Assembly: GCA_016931415.1 (NCBI GenBank)
Contig: JAFGEW010000040.1
Coordinates: forward strand, 1 to 58,876
DNA: 58,876 bases
Source of the DNA: Verrucomicrobiota bacterium
GTDB lineage: Bacteria > Auribacterota > JABMQX01 > JAFGEW01
Direction of reading: 5' to 3'
The notes below the pieces were generated by a model. It saw only the letters and a list, made by a program, of their open reading frames with translations. It ran no database searches and was not told the DNA's origin. Shown one piece after another: positions 17,648 through 24,048 of this stretch. Positions within the stretch are counted from its first letter, which is position 1, and each line of letters starts with the position of its first letter. The translations under genes were made by a program, and so were the position numbers.

Positions 17648-18523
17648 GTGGCTGAACAGAAAGAAAGCGCCGCGCAGGGAGCCACGGAGTTCTTCAAGAA
17701 CCTCGTACGCTCGTTCATGCCGGCGTCGTATCCCCAGCTCGCGGGCCGGCCCGCCTCGTCGAGCGCTGCCTATCTGGCCGGTGTGCTCTTCCTTGTTATG
17801 CTACTGCTCACGCCGCTGCTCTACACCGAGCACGAAAGCGCGGTCGCCATGCATCGCGCCTACATCGAGGCGGCATACCCCGAGGACCTGGCCTTCGAGA
17901 ACGGCGAGGCCGTCTACGACGGCGAGCAGCCATATGTCTATGACGAGACGGTCGGCGACATCCGGCGCGCCCTTGTCGTTGACACGACCGGGGCGACGAC
18001 CGAGCTGCCGAAGGAGTACGATGTCGGCACGCTGATCACCAAAGACAAGATCATCGACACAGCACGACCTGCCGAGGGCCCGGAAAGGAAGGCCGAGCAT
18101 CCCATTCCAGAGATCGAGGGCCGCGTCAGCGCGCGCCGGGTCTTTCTCGACGCGCTCGAGCGCAACAAGTGGCCGCAGTTTCTGCTCGGGCTCGGGTCGA
18201 GCTTTTTCGTCAGCGTGCTTCTCCTCTTCATCATCGCCGGGGTGGCCATGGCGATCACCTTCGGCTTCGAGGGATTCCGCAAGCAGGACGGCCTGCGCGC
18301 GGCCGTCTGCTTCGCCATTGTGGCACACGCCGCGACGCCGGTCGCGTTCATCCCGGCAAGCGCGCCCCTTGCCCCGTCGGCAACGTGGCAGTACATCCTC
18401 ATCGTGGTGCCGTTCATACTCTTCGTCACGCTATTGATCGGCGGCGCGCAGGCGTGCCGTACCGCGCAGCGGGCAAGCACCGGCGCAGCGCAGACGACAC
18501 CGAAGAAGCACCAGGCGAAATGA
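17648..18523 (+). CDS. Hypothetical multi-pass membrane protein (YIP1-like topology)
   Basis: 291 residues. One helix near residues 43-60 (LAGVLFLVMLLLTPLLY) is followed by about 110 polar residues and then four helices from about 175 (FLLGLGSSFFVSVLLLFIIAGVAMAI...; AAVCFAIVAHAATPVAFI; WQYILIVVPFILFVTLLIGG). The layout resembles YIP1/DUF1189-type membrane proteins, but no motif proves it. GTG 17648 is the only reasonable start. The stop overlaps the fmt start as ATGA, so it is co-translated with fmt. Function unknown. Confidence 0.75.
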   Translation: MAEQKESAAQGATEFFKNLVRSFMPASYPQLAGRPASSSAAYLAGVLFLVMLLLTPLLYTEHESAVAMHRAYIEAAYPEDLAFENGEAVYDGEQPYVYDETVGDIRRALVVDTTGATTELPKEYDVGTLITKDKIIDTARPAEGPERKAEHPIPEIEGRVSARRVFLDALERNKWPQFLLGLGSSFFVSVLLLFIIAGVAMAITFGFEGFRKQDGLRAAVCFAIVAHAATPVAFIPASAPLAPSATWQYILIVVPFILFVTLLIGGAQACRTAQRASTGAAQTTPKKHQAK

Positions 18524-19470
18524 AGCTGCTCTACATGGGAACGCCCGCGTCGGCGGCAACCTGCTTACGCCGACTGGCCCGCGAGGCGTGGCCGATTGCC
18601 GGCGTCGTCACCCAACCCGATCGCCCGAAAGGCCGCTCGCGCGTGCTCCAGCCGCCGCCGGTCAAAGAGGCCGCGCTCGAGCTCGGTCTCGACGTGTATC
18701 AACCCGAGAAGGCGTCGGCACCCGAGTTCATTGACATGATCCGCACCTTGGCGCCCGATCTCACCATCGTGTTCGCCTTCGGTGAGATCGTCAGTGACGC
18801 GTTCCTTGCTGCCGCGTCGATCTCGACAATCAACCTGCACCTGTCGCTGCTGCCGGCCTATCGTGGCGCGGCGCCTGTGCAGTGGGCGATCGTCAACGGC
18901 GAGACAGCGACAGGCGTCACGGTGATGCATCTGGCCAAGAGAATGGATGCCGGCGACATCATCCTCCAGCGCGCCGAGCCGGTCTGGTCCGATGACACGG
19001 GGGGGTCGCTCGAGGCGCGTCTGGCAACAACCGGCGCCGAGCTGCTCATCGAGGCTGTGCGCGCGCTCGAGGCCGGCAGCGCGCCTCGGACGCCGCAGGA
19101 CCACGCCCGGGCGACGTTCGCGCCGAAACTGACGAAGGACATGGGCCGCATCGACTGGACGCTGCCGGCCGCAGCGATCGAGCGGCGCGTGCGCGCGTTC
19201 ATCCCGTGGCCCGTGGCGCACACAGTCGTGCCTGCGGCGGGCGGCCACAAGCTGCTGCGCGTGCTGGAGGCCGGCGTGGTCGGCGGGCATCTGCCGCCGG
19301 GATCGGTCGCCATCGAGCACAAGGCGCTGCGCGTCGGCACGGGCGAGAGCCTGCTCGAACTGCGCCGTGTGCAGCTCGAGGGCCGACGCGAGATGACGGC
19401 GGCCGAGTTCCTCGCCGGGTTCCGGCTGCCCCCGGCCGCGACGTTCGGCGACCCCGAGGAGGACGGTTGA
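18520..19470 (+). CDS. fmt: Methionyl-tRNA formyltransferase
   Basis: 316 residues, the usual length. Formylates Met-tRNA(fMet) with 10-formyl-tetrahydrofolate for translation initiation. The N-terminal Rossmann-like domain begins MKLLYMGTPASAA. The formyl-folate and catalytic region reads INLHLSLLPAYRGAAPVQWAIVNGETATGVTVM, containing the catalytic Asn-His pair and the SLLPxYRGAAP signature, then MDAGDIIL. The C-terminal OB-like tRNA-binding domain follows KLTKDMGRIDW. The ATG overlaps the upstream stop as ATGA, and its own TGA shares one base with the next ATG. No def (peptide deformylase) is next to it. Confidence 0.96.
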   Translation: MKLLYMGTPASAATCLRRLAREAWPIAGVVTQPDRPKGRSRVLQPPPVKEAALELGLDVYQPEKASAPEFIDMIRTLAPDLTIVFAFGEIVSDAFLAAASISTINLHLSLLPAYRGAAPVQWAIVNGETATGVTVMHLAKRMDAGDIILQRAEPVWSDDTGGSLEARLATTGAELLIEAVRALEAGSAPRTPQDHARATFAPKLTKDMGRIDWTLPAAAIERRVRAFIPWPVAHTVVPAAGGHKLLRVLEAGVVGGHLPPGSVAIEHKALRVGTGESLLELRRVQLEGRREMTAAEFLAGFRLPPAATFGDPEEDG

Positions 19471-20576
19471 TGCCCACAGACGACCATGCAGCGCTGAAGG
19501 CCGAAGCGGTCGCGCGGCGTGGCCGCCTTGTCTGCGTCGTCCTGCTCATCGCCGTCATCGCCGCAGCGTTCGGGGTGATGCTCATCGAGACGCACGGGCT
19601 GACGCAGGCCGAGCGGCTGCCCGCCGGGACCGTGCTGCGCATCGTCGCGTCGCGCGTGCCGCTTGTCGGGCGCGTCATCGACGTGGGCGATGTCCACAAA
19701 AACGATATGCGGCGCGTGCTCGACCTGCGGCTCCCGCGCGTGCTGCTCGCCGTCGTCGTTGGCGCGGGGCTTGCCGTCGCGGGCGCCGTGATGCAGAGCT
19801 TCTTCCAGAACCCGATGGCGTCGCCGTACCTCCTGGGCGCGGCGTCCGGGGCGTCGCTCGGGGCGGCGATCGCGTTTACGACCGGCCTGGTAACGGCCGG
19901 CGCGCGCAGCGTGCTCGGGCTAAGCGTGCAATCGTGGTTCGCCTTCTGCGGCGCGGTCGGCGTCACGTTCCTCGTCTACGCGCTGGCTCGACGCGGCGGG
20001 CGGACGAACACGGCCGTGCTGCTGCTCACGGGCATCGCGGTGGGCACGTTCGCCGGCGGGCTCGCGTACCTCATCATGTTCCTGTCCGAGCAGCAGCACA
20101 TCGCCCAGGTGCTCGCCTGGGTGATGGGCACGTTGGACAACCGCGGCTGGCACGAGTTCGCGGTGGCCGGGTGCGCCACCGTCGCCGGCGTCGGCTTGGT
20201 GCGCGTCTTCGCGCGCGATCTCAACGTGATGCTCCTCGGCGCCGAGACGGCCCAGCATCTCGGCGTGCACGTTGAGCGCACGCGCCTCGTGCTGCTCGTG
20301 ATCGCTTCGTTGCTCACAGCGGTGGCCGTGGCAGCGGTCGGCATCCTGGGTTTTGTCGGGCTCGTGGTGCCGCATATCATGCGGCTCGTCGTCGGGCCCG
20401 ACCACCGCACGCTCATCCCGGCGAGCGTGCTCGGCGGCGCGCTGCTGGTGCTCGGGGCCGATGCGGCGGTCAAGGGCTTCTTTGCGGAACAGGTGCCGCT
20501 CGGCGTGCTCACGACGCTCGTCGGCTGCCCGTTCTTCGTCGCCCTCCTGATGCGCCGCGAGAAGACGTTTATCTAG
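19470..20576 (+). CDS. FecCD/BtuC family ABC transporter permease
   Basis: 368-residue permease of the iron-siderophore/cobalamin importer class with about 10 transmembrane helices. Family motifs are RLPRVLLAVVVGAGLAVAGAVMQSFFQNPMASPYLLGAASGASLGAAIA at the N-terminal half and the AVAAVGILGFVGLVVPHIMRLVVGPDHR coupling region in the C-terminal half. ATG 19470 shares one base with the fmt stop, and GAGGA lies upstream. No ATPase and no binding protein follow: the next gene is an SDR after 165 bp. It is therefore an orphan permease that would need partners encoded elsewhere. Confidence 0.92.
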   Translation: MPTDDHAALKAEAVARRGRLVCVVLLIAVIAAAFGVMLIETHGLTQAERLPAGTVLRIVASRVPLVGRVIDVGDVHKNDMRRVLDLRLPRVLLAVVVGAGLAVAGAVMQSFFQNPMASPYLLGAASGASLGAAIAFTTGLVTAGARSVLGLSVQSWFAFCGAVGVTFLVYALARRGGRTNTAVLLLTGIAVGTFAGGLAYLIMFLSEQQHIAQVLAWVMGTLDNRGWHEFAVAGCATVAGVGLVRVFARDLNVMLLGAETAQHLGVHVERTRLVLLVIASLLTAVAVAAVGILGFVGLVVPHIMRLVVGPDHRTLIPASVLGGALLVLGADAAVKGFFAEQVPLGVLTTLVGCPFFVALLMRREKTFI

Positions 20577-20741
20577 GAGGGTTTCGCGCGGACGCGCGGG
20601 TCCGCGGAGACGCGGAGCCCGCAGAGGCAGCGTCCTCTCCGCGAGCTCTGCGCGTACGTGCTTACACGCGCACCTGCGAGAGGCCTTGCGGTTCGGCCGG
20701 AAATGTGGTCATGTAGCCGGCGTGCACAACGCAGGAGCATT
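20577..20741. repeat. Intergenic repeat-like sequence (CGCGGAGACGCGGAG / CTCTCCGCGAGCTCTGCGC)
   Basis: 165 bp without a gene. It contains GCGCGGACGCGCGGGTCCGC followed by GGAGACGCGGAG, then CTCTCCGCGAGCTCTGCGCG around 20635-20654. The second block closely matches CTCTCTGCGAGCTCTGCGCA in the 131-bp tandem repeat at the right end (58833-58852), so this is a dispersed repeat family with at least two loci in the window. Confidence 0.55.
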
Positions 20742-21476
20742 ATGACCGACCTGACGGGCAGAGTTGTCTTCATCACCGGCGGCGGCAAGGGCATCGGCCG
20801 CGCGCTCGCGCTCGCCTTCGCGCGGGCCGGCGCCGACGTGGCGATCTGCGGACGCGACACCGGCGCGCTGAAGGAGACCGCGCGCGAGACCGAGGCCACA
20901 GGCCGGCGGGCGCTCGCCGTACGAGCCGACGTGGCCGACGAGGCCCAGGTCAATGCCGCTGTCGCCCAGGTGCTCGACGCGTTTGGCTCCATCGACGTGC
21001 TTATCAACAATGCGGGCGAGTTCCTGCTCAAGGAGTTCGTCGAGCTGACGGCCGAAGAGTGGGACCGCGTCCTCGGCACGAACCTGCGCGGCATGTTCCT
21101 GGTCTGCAAGACGGTGGTGGCACACATGATCGAGCGCGGCTCGGGCCACATCTTCAACGTTTCGTCACTCGGCGGGCGCCGCCCGCTCAAGCGCGCCACC
21201 GCGTACTGCGCGAGCAAGTACGGGGTGGTCGGGTTCTCCAAGGCGCTCGCGCGCGAGCTCAAGCCCCACGGCATCAAGCTCCAGATTGTCTACCCGTACT
21301 TTGTCGATTCCCACGGCGAGGTCGACTGGAGCGCCGAGGACCCGAAACTGACACAGTGGATCACGCCCGAGGAGATCGCCGCCGTGGTCGTCGAGAACGC
21401 GTGCCGGCCACACCGCGTGCTCATCGAGGACTTGGTCTTCGAGCCGGCCGTTGACGCGACGAAACGAGGGCGCTGA
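20742..21476 (+). CDS. Short-chain dehydrogenase/reductase, sepiapterin-reductase-like by context
   Basis: 244-residue classical SDR. TGGGKGIG at residues 12-19 binds NAD(P), NNAG is at 89-92, and the catalytic set is Asn114, Ser142, Tyr155 and Lys159 in YCASK. It reduces a carbonyl group, but the SDR fold alone does not give the substrate. ATG 20742 has GCAGGAG just upstream. The next gene, two bases away, is an animal-like 6-pyruvoyl-tetrahydropterin synthase, followed by GTP cyclohydrolase I. This context suggests the last reduction step to tetrahydrobiopterin or a relative. A fatty-acid or sugar SDR remains possible. Confidence 0.88.
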   Translation: MTDLTGRVVFITGGGKGIGRALALAFARAGADVAICGRDTGALKETARETEATGRRALAVRADVADEAQVNAAVAQVLDAFGSIDVLINNAGEFLLKEFVELTAEEWDRVLGTNLRGMFLVCKTVVAHMIERGSGHIFNVSSLGGRRPLKRATAYCASKYGVVGFSKALARELKPHGIKLQIVYPYFVDSHGEVDWSAEDPKLTQWITPEEIAAVVVENACRPHRVLIEDLVFEPAVDATKRGR

Positions 21477-21478
21477 CA

Positions 21479-21901
21479 ATGCCGAAGGCGAGGCTCACCA
21501 AACGCGTCTCGTTTTCGGCTGGCCACCGGCTGTTCAACCCGGCGCTGAGCGAAGACGAGAATGCGCGCCTGTACGGCAAGTGCGCCAACCCCGGCGGCCA
21601 CGGACACAACTACGTGCTCGAGGTCACCGTCGAGGGCGAGATCGACCCGCGCACGGGCATGGTCCTCAACTTCGCCCGGTTGAGCGAGACGATCCGCACC
21701 GAGGTGCTGGACCGCTTCGACCACAGGAACCTCAACACGGAGGTCGAGCCGATGCGCGGCCTGGTGCCGACGGCGGAGCACGTCGCCGTGGCGATCTGGC
21801 GATTGCTGGAGAGAAGAATGGTACCCGCGCGCCTCGTCGAAGTGCGTGTCGCCGAAACGGACACGAACATCGCCACCTATCGAGGTGAAGGAGAACTCTG
21901 A
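21479..21901 (+). CDS. 6-pyruvoyl-tetrahydropterin synthase (PTPS) family protein
   Basis: 140 residues. Converts dihydroneopterin triphosphate to 6-pyruvoyl-tetrahydropterin (BH4 route) or, in QueD relatives, to a queuosine precursor. Zinc ligands are His16, His41 and His43, with catalytic Cys35 in [14 protein letters not shown]. The segments [14 protein letters not shown] and [13 protein letters not shown], and the end [13 protein letters not shown], closely follow the animal PTPS pattern, including the five-residue gap from Cys to HGH. In QueD the Cys-to-HGH gap is shorter. It is placed between the SDR and folE with 2- and 4-bp gaps. Confidence 0.9.
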   Translation: MPKARLTKRVSFSAGHRLFNPALSEDENARLYGKCANPGGHGHNYVLEVTVEGEIDPRTGMVLNFARLSETIRTEVLDRFDHRNLNTEVEPMRGLVPTAEHVAVAIWRLLERRMVPARLVEVRVAETDTNIATYRGEGEL

Positions 21902-21905
21902 GCCG

Positions 21906-22460
21906 ATGCAGAAGCTGATCCGGGAGCTGTTGGTCAAACTGGGCGAGAACCCCGACCGTGAGGGCCTGCGCGAGACGCCGCGCCGTGTCGAGAACTCGTG
22001 GCGCTTCCTGACCGAGGGCTACACGGCCGACCTCCAGGCGCTCGTCAACGGGGCGATGTTCGAGGAGGACTACGACGAGATCATCATGCTGAAGGACATC
22101 GAGCTGTTCAGCCTCTGCGAGCACCACCTGCTGCCGTTCTACGGCAAATGCCACGTGGCCTACCTGCCCAAGGGGCGACTCATCGGACTGAGCAAGATCC
22201 CGCGCATCGTCGATATGTTTGCCCGGCGCCTCCAGCTCCAGGAACGACTCACCACGCAGATCGCCAACACGCTCAACGACCTGCTCAAGCCAATGGGCGT
22301 CGCCGTCATCATCGAGGCCTACCACCTCTGCATGGCGATGCGCGGCGTCGAAAAACAGCACGCGTTCGCCACCACGAGCTGCATGCTGGGCGCCTTCCGC
22401 TCGCACCGCGAAACCCGCCAGGAGTTTATCGACCTGCTCAAGGGCGACCGGATTACCTGA
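21906..22460 (+). CDS. folE: GTP cyclohydrolase I (type IA)
   Basis: 184 residues. Opens GTP to 7,8-dihydroneopterin triphosphate, the first step of folate, biopterin and queuosine synthesis. Zinc ligands are Cys71 and His74 in [10 protein letters not shown] and Cys142 in [50 protein letters not shown] and the [12 protein letters not shown]-terminus are typical. ATG 21906 lies four bases after the PTPS stop, with AAGGAG in the end of that gene as the ribosome site. An in-frame upstream ATG would overlap PTPS and adds a non-conserved tail. No zinc-independent FolE2 is seen. Confidence 0.95.
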   Translation: MQKLIRELLVKLGENPDREGLRETPRRVENSWRFLTEGYTADLQALVNGAMFEEDYDEIIMLKDIELFSLCEHHLLPFYGKCHVAYLPKGRLIGLSKIPRIVDMFARRLQLQERLTTQIANTLNDLLKPMGVAVIIEAYHLCMAMRGVEKQHAFATTSCMLGAFRSHRETRQEFIDLLKGDRIT

Positions 22461-22579
22461 TCCGGGGCAAGTCGGCACGGAGAATCACCGCTCAAAGCCG
22501 TTCGGCCTCCGTCAAGGCCCCCCTTACTTACACGCCGCGTTATGCTTACACGCTGGCTTGAATATTCCTAATAAATGGC

Positions 22580-22608
22580 TTGACTTTATTTAGCTTATGC
22601 CCTAGTTT
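22580..22608 (+). promoter_or_regulatory. Promoter of the DUF2089 cassette
   Basis: TTGACT at 22580-22585, a 17-bp spacer and TAGTTT at 22603-22608, in an AT-rich island (about 22555-22625) that stands out from the GC-rich surroundings. The -10 box lies inside the loop of the palindrome at 22595-22617, the usual position of a repressor operator. Confidence 0.55.
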
Positions 22609-22617
22609 ATGGCATAA
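22595..22617 (+). promoter_or_regulatory. Palindromic operator upstream of the DUF2089 gene
   Basis: Perfect 7-bp inverted repeat TTATGCC (22595-22601) / GGCATAA (22611-22617) with a 9-bp spacer that overlaps the -10 box. It ends 14 bp before the ATG at 22632. Position and symmetry suggest a dimeric repressor site, possibly autoregulation by the helix-turn-helix part of the DUF2089 protein. Confidence 0.55.
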
Positions 22618-22631
22618 TTCGGGAGGCGATC

Positions 22632-23177
22632 ATGGATATTTCGAATGCGAAATGCCCGGAATGTGGAAAGCCGATGACCCCGGTGGTGTGTATGTGCGGA
22701 CGGTGCAACGTGCGCCTTGAAGGGGAGTTTGAGGTGTCGCCCCTGGCACGGCTCAGCAGCGAGGACCAGGCACTGGCGATCGCGTTCATTCGCAGCTACG
22801 GCTCGATCAAGGCGCTACAGGAGAGCCTGGGTGTGAGCTACCCGACGGCCCGAAATCGCCTCGAGACGCTTGTGGCCCAACTCGACAAGGCGATGGCGCC
22901 GCCGAAGAACCCCGGCGCAGACTTCGGCAGGTCGTTGGCGGACGAGATCCGGCGCGGTCTGGAACCTCTCAGGAACATGAGGGAGCAGCTTCACAGGGGT
23001 CTCGAACCGCTCAGGCACGCGGGCAGGCACATCCACACCGACATCAGGAAGAACGTTGGGATCCACCTGAAAGGACAGCCCGAGGAGCAGGAAGAACGCG
23101 CCCAACAGGTGAACGAAGTTCTTCGCAAGCTGGAGTCGGGCGAGATCAACATCAAGCAGGCGCTGGAGGAACTGTGA
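22632..23177 (+). CDS. DUF2089 zinc-ribbon/helix-turn-helix regulator with SHOCT-like tail
   Basis: 181 residues. The N-terminal zinc ribbon has Cys8, Cys11, Cys20, Cys22 and Cys25. A helix-turn-helix of the DUF2089 type covers about residues 45-80 (LARLSSEDQALAIAFIRSYGSIKALQESLGVSYPTARNRL). A charged linker follows with a twice-repeated RGLEPLR motif, and a SHOCT-like C-terminal helix pair, VNEVLRKLESGEINIKQALEEL. GGGAGG precedes ATG 22632. It starts a three-gene cassette with a small membrane protein (one-base stop/start overlap) and another SHOCT-like protein. A DNA-binding role is inferred from the HTH and the operator-like palindrome. Confidence 0.85.
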   Translation: MDISNAKCPECGKPMTPVVCMCGRCNVRLEGEFEVSPLARLSSEDQALAIAFIRSYGSIKALQESLGVSYPTARNRLETLVAQLDKAMAPPKNPGADFGRSLADEIRRGLEPLRNMREQLHRGLEPLRHAGRHIHTDIRKNVGIHLKGQPEEQEERAQQVNEVLRKLESGEINIKQALEEL

Positions 23178-23443
23178 TGCGAAGCCTCGTCGCCGGGTCG
23201 TTCCCCTCGACCCTGCTGGTCGTCAGGATCGACCGCTTTGTGCTGCTTGTCCCGTGGGTGCTCGTCTGGGCCATGGCGGCCATGCTGATGCCCGTGTTCT
23301 GGGCAGCGGCGCAGGACTCCCGCAGCTCCGGGCGTCGGGTCCTGCGCAACTGGCACCTCATCGTGCTGCTCTTGATCATGATGCGAGGGACTCTGATCGC
23401 GGCTCGGGGCAGAGGGCATAGCGTGTACTTGAGATGGCTCTGA
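23177..23443 (+). CDS. Small membrane protein
   Basis: 88 residues. One clear hydrophobic helix at about residues 22-44 (FVLLVPWVLVWAMAAMLMPVFWA) is followed by a shorter one at about 60-69 (HLIVLLLIMM), with basic residues between and after. The ATG shares one base with the stop of the DUF2089 gene, so it is translationally coupled. No family recognised. It probably anchors or signals for the two soluble SHOCT-like neighbours. Confidence 0.65.
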   Translation: MRSLVAGSFPSTLLVVRIDRFVLLVPWVLVWAMAAMLMPVFWAAAQDSRSSGRRVLRNWHLIVLLLIMMRGTLIAARGRGHSVYLRWL

Positions 23444-23504
23444 CCAGCGGGCCTGGACCTGGAACAAGGACATGAGGGAATACCGACTGCAGGGGAAGAC
23501 GACA

Positions 23505-23972
23505 ATGGACGATCCGAAGAAGAAGATTCTCGAGATGGTGGCAAGCGGCAAGATCTCCGTCGAGGAGGCTACCGCCCTGCTCGACAGAATCGGCCCGATC
23601 ACGCCGGGCCCGCGGCAGATCGAAGGACCGGACGTCGAGACACCGCGCGCGGAGGACGTACCATCCGCGACGGAGACAGCGGAGCCTGTGCCGCGTGAAC
23701 GGCGAACGAGGACACCGCGATACCTGCGCGTCATGGTTGAGGACGCCGGTGGGGACGAAGTAAACATCCGCGTGCCCCTGAGCCTGATCAGGACCGGCAT
23801 CAAGCTCGGGTCACTGATACCGGACCAGGCTTCAGAGGCGATCAGCAGGTCGGGGTTCGACTTCTCGAAGCTCGCCAACCTCGAGGGCGACGAGCTCATG
23901 GAGGCCTTGAGCGAGCTGGAGGTTCACATCGAATCCGCCGGCGGCGACGAGGTGCAGATCTTCTGCGAATAG
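23505..23972 (+). CDS. SHOCT-like domain protein
   Basis: 155 residues. The N-terminus KKKILEMVASGKISVEEATALLDRIG is a SHOCT/YvlB-like oligomerisation motif, the same type as at the end of the DUF2089 protein. A Pro/Glu-rich linker of about 40 residues follows, then an alpha/beta domain (RYLRVMVEDAGGDEVNIRVPLSLIRTGIKLGSLIP...). The last stretch IESAGGDEVQIFCE echoes the start of that domain. ATG 23505 has AGGGGAAGA upstream. Third member of the DUF2089 cassette. Molecular function unknown. Confidence 0.75.
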   Translation: MDDPKKKILEMVASGKISVEEATALLDRIGPITPGPRQIEGPDVETPRAEDVPSATETAEPVPRERRTRTPRYLRVMVEDAGGDEVNIRVPLSLIRTGIKLGSLIPDQASEAISRSGFDFSKLANLEGDELMEALSELEVHIESAGGDEVQIFCE

Positions 23973-23979
23973 GGCCGCT

Positions 23980-23997
23980 ACGAGCCGTTCGGCTCGT
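23980..23997. other. Short GC-rich hairpin after the DUF2089 cassette
   Basis: ACGAGCCG TT CGGCTCGT: eight perfect base pairs around a two-base loop, 8 bp after the stop of the SHOCT-like gene. No T tract follows, so it may act as a Rho-assisted or mRNA-stabilising end rather than a classical intrinsic terminator. Confidence 0.4.
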
Positions 23998-24048
23998 GGG
24001 ACAACGTGCAAGGACACGAGCGCAGCCGACAGGTGTTGAGGAGACGAT

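Noticed and set aside
21479-21901. PTPS gene called queD
   Set aside because: The Cys-to-HGH spacing and flanking segments follow animal PTPS rather than QueD, and no other queuosine genes are adjacent.
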